Positions 17,486 to 26,822 of a stretch of 64,000 bases of DNA are shown one piece after another. The position numbers and the translations under genes were made by a program. Origin of the DNA: Flavobacterium agri (GTDB taxonomy: Bacteria; Bacteroidota; Bacteroidia; Flavobacteriales; Flavobacteriaceae). The DNA lies in NCBI RefSeq assembly GCF_013401995.1, contig NZ_JACBJI010000003.1, forward strand, positions 1-64,000. Direction: 5' to 3'. The notes beneath the pieces are model-generated. The model saw only the letters and a program-made list of their open reading frames with translations, was not told the DNA's origin and searched no databases. Positions within the stretch are counted from its first letter, which is position 1, and each line of letters begins with the position of its first letter.

Positions 17486-19201
17486 ATGAAAGTAAACAAA
17501 ATTATGGCTATCAGACTGTTACTCTCCGTAGTAATAGTGGTCGGGTTTGCTTCTTGTAGCAAGAAGGGGAGTTCTAAGAACACTTCGAGCGCTACAGGAT
17601 GGAAAATCAACGACAAAAAAGGCGGCTTTCAGTACAATTCAAAGTTCAAGAAGCAGGCGACTGCTCCGGGCCTTGTAATGGTTGAAGGCGGGACTTTTAC
17701 CATGGGTAAAGTTCAAGACGACGTTATGCACGACTGGAACAACTCCCCGAATCAGCAGCACGTACAATCTTTTTACATGGACGAAACTGAGGTTACCAAC
17801 CTTATGTACATGGAATACCTTGATTGGTTGAAGCGTGTTTTCCCGCCTGACCAAGAAAACTATCAACACATTTACGAGGGTGCTTGCCCCGATACATTGG
17901 TTTGGAGAAACCGTTTGGGTTACAACGAAACCATGACCAATAACTATTTGCGTCACCCGGCTTATGCTAACTATCCTGTAGTTGGTGTTAACTGGATCCA
18001 GGCTGTTGAATTCAGTAAATGGAGAACAGACCGCGTGAACGAAAAAACGCTTGAAGACCAAAAGTATCTTAAGAAAGACGCGAAATTGGCTTCGACTCCG
18101 GAAAGTTCATTCTCTACAGAAACCTATCTTGCCGCTCCAACCAAAACGTATGGTGGAAACGAAGAGCTTGTTTTGAAAAGAGGTGCAAACGGTCGCTCAA
18201 AACCGCAAGGGACGAAAGCTGCCGACGGAACTACTTCTGAGCCGAAGAACGTTTACGCTCAAAGAACTTCAGGTCTTATACTTCCTGAGTACCGCCTTCC
18301 AACCGAAGCGGAGTGGGAATATGCAGCTGCAGCCGATATCGGACAGCGCGAGTACAACATCTACAAAGGACAAAAGAAATATCCTTGGTCTGGAAGCTAC
18401 ACACGTTCTGGCAAGCGCCAGGTGCGTGGTGACCAATTGGCTAACTTCAAACAAGGAAAAGGTGACTACGGCGGAATCGCTGGTTGGTCAGATGACGGTG
18501 CCGATATCACTAACGTAGTGAAATCATACCCGCCGAACGATTTCGGTCTTTACGACATGGCTGGTAACGTGGCCGAGTGGGTTGCCGACGTTTACCGTCC
18601 GATCGTTGACGACGAGGTGAGCGACTTCAACTACTACCGTGGTAACGTCTACATGAAAAATAAAATCGGTGAAGATGGCAAAGTAGAAATCGTTTCTACG
18701 GAAAACATCAAATACGATACTTTGGCTAACGGTAAAATCATCGCTAGAAATTTCCCTGGAGAGATCGCAAGAGTTGCAGTTGACGAAAAAGAAACGTACC
18801 TACGTGTAAACTTCGACAAGAGCGACAACCGTAACTATCGTGATGGTGATCGTCAATCGACTCGCTACTTCGACTTCGGTGCCGAAGATGCTGCAGCCGA
18901 TAAAGATCCGACCAAAGCTGCCGACAGCCGTAAAATGTATGATTCACCAGATCACAACGTATCTGCCGATAGCTTGGGTAACATGGTGCGTGAGTACGAC
19001 AAGTCTAACAAAAGAACGACTTTGATCAACGACGACGTGCGTGTGTACAAAGGAGGTTCTTGGAGAGATCGCGCTTACTGGCTTGATCCTGCACAAAGAA
19101 GATACTTCCCGCAGGATATGGCGACAGACTACATCGGATTCCGTTGTGCGATGTCTAGAGTCGGTCCGAAATCAGACAAAAAGAAAAGAGCCAGAAATTA
19201 A
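17486..19201 (+). CDS. gldJ: Gliding motility lipoprotein GldJ
   Basis: A 571-residue lipoprotein with lipobox cysteine at Cys24 (VGFASCSKK). It has the formylglycine-generating-enzyme/sulfatase-modifying fold seen in GldJ and GldK: EGGTFTMG near residue 69, DETEVTN, the LPTEAEWEYAA motif, and YDMAGNVAEWV, ending GGSWRDRAYWLDPAQRRYF...GFRCAMS. GldJ is needed for gliding and, with GldK-GldN, for T9SS function, forming part of the periplasmic ring/track region. The porU-porV genes are divergent next door. The length agrees with F. johnsoniae GldJ. An internal ATG at codon 7 is possible but would shorten the basic signal-peptide start. Confidence 0.95.
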   Translation: MKVNKIMAIRLLLSVVIVVGFASCSKKGSSKNTSSATGWKINDKKGGFQYNSKFKKQATAPGLVMVEGGTFTMGKVQDDVMHDWNNSPNQQHVQSFYMDETEVTNLMYMEYLDWLKRVFPPDQENYQHIYEGACPDTLVWRNRLGYNETMTNNYLRHPAYANYPVVGVNWIQAVEFSKWRTDRVNEKTLEDQKYLKKDAKLASTPESSFSTETYLAAPTKTYGGNEELVLKRGANGRSKPQGTKAADGTTSEPKNVYAQRTSGLILPEYRLPTEAEWEYAAAADIGQREYNIYKGQKKYPWSGSYTRSGKRQVRGDQLANFKQGKGDYGGIAGWSDDGADITNVVKSYPPNDFGLYDMAGNVAEWVADVYRPIVDDEVSDFNYYRGNVYMKNKIGEDGKVEIVSTENIKYDTLANGKIIARNFPGEIARVAVDEKETYLRVNFDKSDNRNYRDGDRQSTRYFDFGAEDAAADKDPTKAADSRKMYDSPDHNVSADSLGNMVREYDKSNKRTTLINDDVRVYKGGSWRDRAYWLDPAQRRYFPQDMATDYIGFRCAMSRVGPKSDKKKRARN

Positions 19202-19220
19202 TTTTGGTAAATAATACTTC

Positions 19221-19250
19221 GAAAAGCCCTATTTTAGGGCTTTTCTTTTT
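19221..19250 (+). terminator. Terminator between gldJ and murF
   Basis: AAAAGCCCT (19222-19230) pairs with AGGGCTTTT (19236-19244), loop ATTTT, then CTTTTTT. It ends 7 nt before murF, so murF is either expressed by readthrough or from a promoter inside gldJ. Confidence 0.85.
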
Positions 19251-19256
19251 TATAGC

Positions 19257-20540
19257 ATGAACATACCCGAAATCCATAAGCTTTTCCTGAGTTGTAACTC
19301 CGTCTCGACAGACACACGTAAAATTGCTCCAAACTCAATGTTTTTTGCGATTAAAGGCGAAAGATTTGATGCCAATACCTTTGCGTCCGAAGCGCTTGAA
19401 AAAGGAGCGTCATTCGTGATTCTCGACAATTCCGACTATAAGGTTGATCAAAGAACGATCGTGGTTGAGGATACGCTTACGGCTTTACAACAACTCGCGG
19501 CCTATCATCGTCTTTACCTCGGAATTCCTATTGTTGGATTGACGGGCAGCAATGGCAAAACGACTACCAAAGAACTGATCAATGCAGTGTTGTCGCAGAA
19601 GTTTAAGACTGGCGCAACGGTAGGCAACCTGAACAATCACATCGGTGTCCCGCTTACGTTGCTTTCTTTTACCGGCGAAACCGAACTAGGAATCGTAGAA
19701 ATGGGCGCGAACCATCAAAAGGAAATCGAATTCTTGTGCGGCATTGCCCAACCTGATTTGGGCTACATCACCAATTTCGGAAAAGCACATCTCGAAGGTT
19801 TCGGTGGGACTGAAGGCGTCATCAAAGGCAAGAGTGAATTGTACGATTATCTGAGAGCGAATGCAAAGAAGGCTATCGTCAATGTCGAGGATGACATCCA
19901 AAACGATAAGACAGCCGATTTCGACAGGTATACATTTGGTGTCAATACGAAAGCCGATGTGGTTATCGATGACGTTTCGGCCAACCCTTTCGTAATAACA
20001 GGTTATAAGGGAGAAACCATCCATTCGCATCTTATCGGTCTTTACAATTCGAACAACATCAATGCCGCTATCTGTATCGGTCAATATTTCGGGATTTCCG
20101 CAACAGCGATAAGGGAAGCGATAGAAGGTTACGTTCCCGCCAACAACAGATCGCAAATCATCACAAAAGGCACAAACGAGATCATCCTCGATGCCTATAA
20201 CGCCAATCCCAGCAGTATGGCGGCTGCCATCGCGAATTTCGTTCAGATCGAAAAGTCTTCCAAAGCCATGATTTTAGGAGATATGTTCGAGCTAGGGCAA
20301 GAATCTGCACAAGAACATAAACAATTGGTGCAATCGCTCGAAGGTCGTGGGATTCCGACGTATTTTATCGGAAAGGACTTTTTCCAAAACCGCATTGATA
20401 ACACCAATCTACATTTTTATCCCGACTTCGACGCTTTTGTGGCTTCCGGCATCATTTCCGGTTTGATCGGTAAAGTCTTGCTCATAAAAGGCTCGCGCGG
20501 CATGGCGCTTGAACGATTGCTCGAATATTTGCCCGTTTAG
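19257..20540 (+). CDS. murF: UDP-N-acetylmuramoyl-tripeptide--D-alanyl-D-alanine ligase
   Basis: A 427-residue Mur ligase that adds D-Ala-D-Ala to the UDP-MurNAc-tripeptide, the last cytoplasmic step of the peptidoglycan precursor. The ATP-binding P-loop GLTGSNGKTTTKEL (about residues 99-112), the VEMGANHQKEIEFL segment, the EGYVPANNRSQ motif and DAYNANPSSM are all diagnostic of MurF. The stop overlaps the convergent regulator gene by 4 nt. It sits just after gldJ and its terminator. Confidence 0.96.
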   Translation: MNIPEIHKLFLSCNSVSTDTRKIAPNSMFFAIKGERFDANTFASEALEKGASFVILDNSDYKVDQRTIVVEDTLTALQQLAAYHRLYLGIPIVGLTGSNGKTTTKELINAVLSQKFKTGATVGNLNNHIGVPLTLLSFTGETELGIVEMGANHQKEIEFLCGIAQPDLGYITNFGKAHLEGFGGTEGVIKGKSELYDYLRANAKKAIVNVEDDIQNDKTADFDRYTFGVNTKADVVIDDVSANPFVITGYKGETIHSHLIGLYNSNNINAAICIGQYFGISATAIREAIEGYVPANNRSQIITKGTNEIILDAYNANPSSMAAAIANFVQIEKSSKAMILGDMFELGQESAQEHKQLVQSLEGRGIPTYFIGKDFFQNRIDNTNLHFYPDFDAFVASGIISGLIGKVLLIKGSRGMALERLLEYLPV

Positions 20541-23413
20541 ATTCGCATCAAATATCCGGTAAGGTTTTCCTTTTTGGCTAGATTGAGTTTTTTGCGAAGG
20601 CGATAACGCGCCAATTCGACGCCTCCGCCCGAAATGTTCATGATTTCCGCGATTTCCTTGGTCGACATGTTCATAAGCAGATAGGTCGATAGATCGAGTT
20701 CTCTTGGCGTAATATCGGGATGGATGTCTTTGAGGCGTTTCAGAAAGTCGAAATGCACGTTCCGGATGTGCTTCTCGAGATCGTTCCAGCTTTTGTCGGC
20801 GTTGACTTCCTTGATGATGCTCTTGTTGAGTTTGGTAAGTTGGAATTTGGCGGCTTCATCTAGCGTTTCCGTATCAATTTCCCTCATCTTGTGGATGATG
20901 CCGTTCAATACTTTATTTTTCTTGACGACTTGTAAAGAATTGTTGACCAGTTCTTTATCTTTTGAAAGAATCTTGATTTTCAATTTTTCGTTCTGCAGCC
21001 GTTCGATTTCCTTTTCGAGTTCATATTGTTCCTGACGGATGCGTGCTTCTTTCTCGAGGTAAATCTTGCGTTGTTCGATCGTTTCGAAGTACTTGTTACG
21101 CCTAATTTGCAATCGGACGCGTCGTCGGATGAGATAAATCGATAAAACGGCCAAGCTCAGATAAAGGATATAAGCCAGCCAATGTCTGTACCACGGTGGA
21201 GAAACCGTAAAGGTAAAAGCCGAAGGCTCCGATAACACGCCATAGGCATTGCGTACTTTAACGAGCATTTCATAGTCGCCCTCTCGCAAGTTCGTATATT
21301 CCTTGACCGACATATTTGTCCAATGGCTCCATTTTTCGTCAAAACCTTTAAGCATATACGAATACTCGACGTTTTCAAGGTTGTCATATAAAGGAGAGGA
21401 AAAGACGAATTTCACTTTATTCGACCGATATGGGATTTCATAGGCTATTTTTCCTTTGAGATTGGCGACTTGCAACGTGTCTTCGGGATTTGAAAACGTC
21501 CTGATAAAAGCTTTCGGACGTTTGTTTTCGGTTCCCGGCAAATTCGAGTCGAAGTGGGCCAAGCCTTCGGTAAGTCCTATGAGGATGTCGTTCTGGTCGA
21601 TCGCATTTATAGAAAAATAGTCGTTGACTAAAAAACCTGTAAGGTTTGACAGGCCGGAAACGTTGCTTTGATACGAGCCGTCTGGTTTTTTCTGCAAAAG
21701 TCCCATCGACTCATTGAAAACGTACCAAATGTTGCCCAGTTTGTCCTGTTGTACATAACGCGCCGATGGCAGGTTCCTGAACAATGCCGTGTAGTGCTTT
21801 TCAGGCGTGAATCCGTCCAAATCGAAAGCATAGGTGTAGAATTTGTTGCCGGTCTGGAAAAATATCTTTCCGTCAAGACGCTGCATACTGCCGATTCCCT
21901 TTTTGTCCTTCGCGAGATTCTCGTAGGTTTTAACGGAGCTGAATTTTTTGAAATCGCTGCTGAGCTTCATCCTATAGACCAGATTGTCCTTTTTGAGCCA
22001 AACCGTATTGCCGTCCACTTCAAAAGTATTGGCCGATTTGTTCATGCCTTCTATATTATTCACGAAACTCCAATTTCTGCCTTGTTTTCTAAAAATGGCA
22101 AATCCTTGGTAATTCGATCCGACATAAAACCCGTCCGTACCCGGAATTTTTTTGATTCCCCAATAGCCGTTCGGATTTAGGTTTTTTACGACTTTGTTGC
22201 CTTCGATTTGAAGCAATCCGCGGTTGTGTCCACAAAATAACTGGCCTTCAACTACCTGTATGTTCCAAGCTTGTCCCGTAGTTCCGGGAATGAGATTAAA
22301 CGAGTCTTCCTGAAAAGGTTTGTTCCATTTGTGACAAAAAAGGCCCTGGTTGGTGGCTACGTATAAATATCCGTCAAAAACAGCCGATGCATAAACGGTA
22401 CTCAAATCGTAACTCGACCCGAAATAGGTGAATGGGGAACTTTCGTTGATGAAAGCGATCCCGTTGTCGAGACCGAGCCATAAATTGTTTTTGTTGTCTA
22501 CGAAAGAAGAAAGCACCGTATTGTTCTGGACTCCTTTTTTTCGGTTGATGTGTTGGATGATCTTTCCATTCTTATCGCAAATGATCATGCCGTCGAGGAC
22601 CGAATTCAATACGATAAAGTTCTTTTGGATAATTTCGCCGCCGAGACAACTGTTTTTTCTCATGAAGGAGTCAGCTTCGGTATCCCAATGTGTAAGTTGT
22701 TGATTCTCGTAAAGAAAAAGGCCTTCGTCAATGGTTGCGATGAGCCAACGATTAGGCGACAAAGCGATGATACCCCATACTTCGGTACCATTGAGTGCTT
22801 GAGTATTCGGAAGTGTGGTGAACTGACCTTCGTCATATCGCAAAAGGCCATTGATCATATCCTGAAAAATCAAAGCGCCGTTCACCTCGAAAGAGAATTG
22901 GAAGCGGTTTGGAGCTTCGGCTTGGCGCAATTGTTTGCCGTCGTAGATGTAATTCTTTTCAAAAGATTGAAAAATCACCTTCCCTTTTATCTCGTGTATT
23001 TTCCAAACCAAGTCGATTTGACTCCTATGGTTTTCATTTACCTGCAATGCAAGCGATGTATAGGTAAGCCTGCCTTTGCTGTTGGGCTCGAAGTATCCGA
23101 ATTCATTATAGCCGCCAACGAATATCTTGTCGCCAATAATTTTTAAACTCCTGATAGCGGCCCTGTTCGGGAGTCGATGCGTGCGCCACGATGAACCATC
23201 AAACTGCAGCAGCCCGTCGTTGTTTGCAAAATACATAGTGCCGTTCTTGTCCTGTCCTATACACCAGTTTTGAGTTCCTGCGCGATAATCGGTGCGTTTG
23301 AAGTTCGCTATGTCGGGAAGTCCCGTGTTTTTGATTTGGGAAATGCCAATAATTGAATAAAAAAACGCGAAAACGATGTAAATTTTTGAAATCCGACTTT
23401 CTACAAACGACAT
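20537..23413 (-). CDS. Membrane-spanning ligand-sensing transcriptional regulator (propeller, Y_Y_Y, LuxR-type HTH)
   Basis: A 958-residue one-component regulator. Signal/anchor at 1-25, then a long periplasmic sensor of two-component-regulator-propeller repeats (about 30-640), a Y_Y_Y immunoglobulin-like domain (about 660-738, FTVSPPWYRHW at its end), a transmembrane helix (about 744-762), a coiled coil with a long run of Lys/Glu (about 765-830) and a C-terminal LuxR/GerE-like helix-turn-helix (about 895-955, MSTKEIAEIMNISGGGVELARYRLRKKL). There is no kinase domain, so the sensor is wired directly to DNA binding. It is divergent from susC and is the likely regulator of the polysaccharide locus, binding an oligosaccharide in the periplasm. 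It overlaps murF by 4 nt at the convergent ends. Confidence 0.88.
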   Translation of the reverse strand: MSFVESRISKIYIVFAFFYSIIGISQIKNTGLPDIANFKRTDYRAGTQNWCIGQDKNGTMYFANNDGLLQFDGSSWRTHRLPNRAAIRSLKIIGDKIFVGGYNEFGYFEPNSKGRLTYTSLALQVNENHRSQIDLVWKIHEIKGKVIFQSFEKNYIYDGKQLRQAEAPNRFQFSFEVNGALIFQDMINGLLRYDEGQFTTLPNTQALNGTEVWGIIALSPNRWLIATIDEGLFLYENQQLTHWDTEADSFMRKNSCLGGEIIQKNFIVLNSVLDGMIICDKNGKIIQHINRKKGVQNNTVLSSFVDNKNNLWLGLDNGIAFINESSPFTYFGSSYDLSTVYASAVFDGYLYVATNQGLFCHKWNKPFQEDSFNLIPGTTGQAWNIQVVEGQLFCGHNRGLLQIEGNKVVKNLNPNGYWGIKKIPGTDGFYVGSNYQGFAIFRKQGRNWSFVNNIEGMNKSANTFEVDGNTVWLKKDNLVYRMKLSSDFKKFSSVKTYENLAKDKKGIGSMQRLDGKIFFQTGNKFYTYAFDLDGFTPEKHYTALFRNLPSARYVQQDKLGNIWYVFNESMGLLQKKPDGSYQSNVSGLSNLTGFLVNDYFSINAIDQNDILIGLTEGLAHFDSNLPGTENKRPKAFIRTFSNPEDTLQVANLKGKIAYEIPYRSNKVKFVFSSPLYDNLENVEYSYMLKGFDEKWSHWTNMSVKEYTNLREGDYEMLVKVRNAYGVLSEPSAFTFTVSPPWYRHWLAYILYLSLAVLSIYLIRRRVRLQIRRNKYFETIEQRKIYLEKEARIRQEQYELEKEIERLQNEKLKIKILSKDKELVNNSLQVVKKNKVLNGIIHKMREIDTETLDEAAKFQLTKLNKSIIKEVNADKSWNDLEKHIRNVHFDFLKRLKDIHPDITPRELDLSTYLLMNMSTKEIAEIMNISGGGVELARYRLRKKLNLAKKENLTGYLMRI

Positions 23414-23446
23414 GTTTAAATAAGTGATTTTAAGAGGATTATTTAC

Positions 23447-23458
23447 TACAACGTTGTA
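23447..23458. promoter_or_regulatory. Candidate operator palindrome upstream of the PUL regulator
   Basis: TACAACGTTGTA is a perfect 12-bp palindrome 34 bp upstream of the regulator start and 234 bp upstream of susC. The position, close to the regulator's own promoter region, suits autoregulation. No direct evidence of binding. Confidence 0.4.
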
Positions 23459-23543
23459 TTGAAAGGGAATCTATTTTGTAAGGGTGAAACCAATCAATTA
23501 ACATTTTTGTAACAAGGTAAAAATAAAAATAAATATTTGAAAA

Positions 23544-23555
23544 ACAATTAATTGT
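23544..23555. promoter_or_regulatory. Second palindrome in the regulator-susC intergenic region
   Basis: ACAATTAATTGT is a perfect 12-bp palindrome in the AT-rich region about 140 bp before susC. A weak -7-like TAATATTG at 23646-23653 lies downstream and could be the susC promoter. The palindrome is AT-rich, so chance is a real alternative. Confidence 0.3.
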
Positions 23556-23691
23556 CAAAAAAATGATAAGTTTTTGTAGTGGTAAAATTTCTTTTATGAT
23601 GTGTTTTTGTAAGGATTTGGGTTATGAATGTGAAAAAATTATAACTAATATTGTAACAAATCAATAATTAACTAACCAAAAAATCAGAAAA

Positions 23692-26600
23692 ATGAAATTT
23701 AAAAAAGTACTATTTTTTTGTATTTCGGCTCTTCTGTTTTCCTTTATCGGTTACGCCCAAAATATTACGGTGAGCGGTAAAGTTACTGACGAGACGGGTT
23801 TGCCGGTTCCGGGCACAACCGTAACAGTAAAAGGAACACAAACGGCGTCCTTGACGGATATCGACGGGAATTATCAAATTTCCGCTCCATCCAATGGAAC
23901 GTTGGTGTATTCTTTTATAGGATACAAAACATTAGAGTTGGCAATTGCGGGCCAAACGACGGTGAATGCGAAGATGACATCGTCATCCGAAGCATTGGAT
24001 GAAGTAGTCGTCGTAGGTTACGGCACACAAAAGAAAAGCGTCGTAACAGGTGCGATTTCCCAAGTCAAGGGTAAAGATTTGGAAGGTCAGCCAGTTACGC
24101 GTATTGAACAAACCTTGCAAGGTAGAACTTCGGGTGTTTACGTTGCGGCGAATGCAGGTCAACCTGGTTCTGCTGCAACAGTGCGTATCCGCGGTATAAC
24201 TACTACGAACGACAGTAATCCATTGTATGTTGTCGATGGTATTATCGTAGATGCAAGCGGTGTGCAATACATCAATCAATACGATATCGAATCAATCGAA
24301 GTGCTTAAGGATGCGTCTGGATCCGTATACGGAACACGTGCAGGTAACGGTGTAATCCTGATCACCACCAAAAAAGGGAAATCGGGAAAAATCACGGTAA
24401 GCTACAACGGTTTTGCCGGCTTTTCTGAAGAAAGTCGTCGCGTAGGCCTTTTGAATGCCACGCAATATGCGACTTTGATGAACGAACGTTCGGTCAACGA
24501 CGGTAACGGAATCAGATATGACAATCCTTCTTCTTTCGGAAGAGGAACTGATTGGCAGGATGTCATTTTCCAAAATGCCTCACGTGAATCGCACGATGTG
24601 AGTATTAGTGGAGGTACAGAGAATTCTCGATTCTATGCCTCTTTCAGCTTATTGGATCAGGAAGGAATCGTTCTTCCGTCCATTTCGCGTTACCAACGTA
24701 AAACGATCCGTTTGAACTCAGATCACAAAATCGGAAAATATGTTACGGTAGGTCAGACTGCTGCGTACTCGAACGAGAAAAACCTTGGCGTAGGAAACAC
24801 AAACAGTGAATTTGGTGGTGCTTTGTCTTCTGCATTGAACCTTGATCCGCTTACTCCGCTAATCGTTACAGATCCTACGGTTATCAACGATCCGCAACAA
24901 CCATACTCGACCCAAAACGGGATCTTTACCAATGCACAAGGATTTCCTTACGGAATTTCTCCGCTTGTGACAAACGAAATGTCGAACCCTTTGGCGTATG
25001 AGGCTTCACGTCAAGGCGGATATGGTTTCGCGGATAATTTCACGGGTAATGCCTTTGTCGAAATCGCACCTATCGAAGGTCTTAAATGGAGAACTTCTGC
25101 TGTTGGAAAACTGGCGTATTACGGCAATCAGTCGTTTACTCCTGAATATTATTTCAACAACGGGCCTCCGGGAAACAATGACACCAACAGATTGTCACGC
25201 ACCAATGCGAGTAATTTTTCATGGAACGTAGAGAATACCATTACGTATTCAAAAACTATCCAGGATCATAACTTCAACATTCTCCTAGGTCAGGGAGCGT
25301 ATGTGCAGGAAGGTGAAACAGGTCAAACGACTACTTATTTCGGACTTCCGGTAGATACTTGGCAGGAAGCGTCATTCAACTTCAATCTTCCCGACGCTCA
25401 AAAAACCACGAATGCCTACAGAGCAGCAGATAACAAAGTATCGTCGTTGTTTGCACGTCTTACATATGATTACAAAGGGCGTTACTTGTTGCAAGGATTC
25501 GTCCGTAGAGATGGTTCAACCCAATTCGGGGCGAACAAGAAATACGGAAATTTCCCGGCATTATCACTTGGTTGGGTTCCTAGCAAGGAATCATTCTGGC
25601 CAGAGAACAATATCGTAACTCAGTTGAAATTCCGCGCAAGCTGGGGTGTAACAGGTAACGACAGAATTGGGTCATTCGGTTATGCATCGTTGATCAGCGG
25701 TGGATTTAACTACACATTCGGTCCTACAGGAGCTCCAATTATCGTTACAGGTAGTACCATCACACGTCCGCCAAACCCAGACTTGGAGTGGGAAGAAACT
25801 ACAAAGAAAAATATAGCTGCCGATATCACATTGTTCAGAGATCTAACGCTTACGGTTGATTTGTGGCGTAACAAAACCACAGGAATTTTGAAACCGTTCC
25901 CAATTCCGGGTTACGTAGGTCTTGACCAACCTTTGGCCAACTTGGGTGAGGTAATCAATAACGGTATTGATTTCGAACTTGGTTATCGCAAAAAACTAGG
26001 CGATTTCACGCTCGGATTCAACGGAAACATCTCTTTCTTCAAGAATGAAGTTACAGCCTTGTCTCCAAACATCGAATTTGAAACAACTGCCGGAGTACAA
26101 TCTCTAGAAGGTGGTGTGCAACGCAATCAGGTCGGACACAGTGTAGGAGCATTCTACGGATTCCACCATTTGGGTATTTTCCAAAACCAAGCGCAAATCG
26201 ACTCTTATGTAGGTGCCAGCGGATCCCCAATTCAACCGGATGCCCGTCCTGGTGACTTCATCTGGGAAGACGTAAACGGAGATGGATCGATTAGTGATGA
26301 CGACCGTAAATTCATCGGAAAATCATTACCAGATTATACGTATGGCTTTACAGTGAGCTTGGAGTACAAGAATTTCGATTTGAATTTCATGGCTCAAGGA
26401 GCGGCTGGAAACCAGATTTTCAATGCGCTTAGAAGGCTTGAGTTGCAAGACGCTAACTTCCAGACGAATGCATTGAACCGTTGGACCGGTGAGGGAACGT
26501 CGAACACGTATCCGCGTTTGACAGCGGATGATCCAAACAAAAACTACTCACGTCCTTCAAACTTCTATCTTGAAAATGGTGATTATCTAAGACTTAAAAC

Positions 26601-26811
26601 GACACAAATCGGTTATTCGCTTCCAAAAGACGTGATTGGCCAAGCGGGTCTGTCTAGAGTTCGTATCTACTTGATGGGTGAAAACTTAGTGACATTTACG
26701 AAGTATACAGGATATGATCCTGAGATTGGTAATGGTAACAACCCAGGCATCGACCGAGGTTATTATCCGCAAGCACGAAGCTATATGCTAGGTGTTAACT
26801 TACAATTTTAA
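23692..26811 (+). CDS. SusC/RagA-type TonB-linked outer membrane protein
   Basis: A 1039-residue TonB-dependent importer. Signal peptide 1-22 (ending GYAQ); carboxypeptidase-regulatory-like (CarboxypepD_reg) domain at about 24-100 (VSGKVTDETGLPVPGTTVTVKG); TonB-box/linker; plug domain at about 110-225 with the SusC signature DVGY-like run VVVGYGTQKKSVVTGAISQV and PLYVVDG; then a 22-strand barrel ending in LGVNLQF. With SusD it should import oligosaccharides into the periplasm. It is the first gene of the locus, followed by susD after 11 nt, and lies divergent from the membrane-spanning regulator. Confidence 0.96.
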   Translation: MKFKKVLFFCISALLFSFIGYAQNITVSGKVTDETGLPVPGTTVTVKGTQTASLTDIDGNYQISAPSNGTLVYSFIGYKTLELAIAGQTTVNAKMTSSSEALDEVVVVGYGTQKKSVVTGAISQVKGKDLEGQPVTRIEQTLQGRTSGVYVAANAGQPGSAATVRIRGITTTNDSNPLYVVDGIIVDASGVQYINQYDIESIEVLKDASGSVYGTRAGNGVILITTKKGKSGKITVSYNGFAGFSEESRRVGLLNATQYATLMNERSVNDGNGIRYDNPSSFGRGTDWQDVIFQNASRESHDVSISGGTENSRFYASFSLLDQEGIVLPSISRYQRKTIRLNSDHKIGKYVTVGQTAAYSNEKNLGVGNTNSEFGGALSSALNLDPLTPLIVTDPTVINDPQQPYSTQNGIFTNAQGFPYGISPLVTNEMSNPLAYEASRQGGYGFADNFTGNAFVEIAPIEGLKWRTSAVGKLAYYGNQSFTPEYYFNNGPPGNNDTNRLSRTNASNFSWNVENTITYSKTIQDHNFNILLGQGAYVQEGETGQTTTYFGLPVDTWQEASFNFNLPDAQKTTNAYRAADNKVSSLFARLTYDYKGRYLLQGFVRRDGSTQFGANKKYGNFPALSLGWVPSKESFWPENNIVTQLKFRASWGVTGNDRIGSFGYASLISGGFNYTFGPTGAPIIVTGSTITRPPNPDLEWEETTKKNIAADITLFRDLTLTVDLWRNKTTGILKPFPIPGYVGLDQPLANLGEVINNGIDFELGYRKKLGDFTLGFNGNISFFKNEVTALSPNIEFETTAGVQSLEGGVQRNQVGHSVGAFYGFHHLGIFQNQAQIDSYVGASGSPIQPDARPGDFIWEDVNGDGSISDDDRKFIGKSLPDYTYGFTVSLEYKNFDLNFMAQGAAGNQIFNALRRLELQDANFQTNALNRWTGEGTSNTYPRLTADDPNKNYSRPSNFYLENGDYLRLKTTQIGYSLPKDVIGQAGLSRVRIYLMGENLVTFTKYTGYDPEIGNGNNPGIDRGYYPQARSYMLGVNLQF

Positions 26812-26822
26812 AATTATTGACT

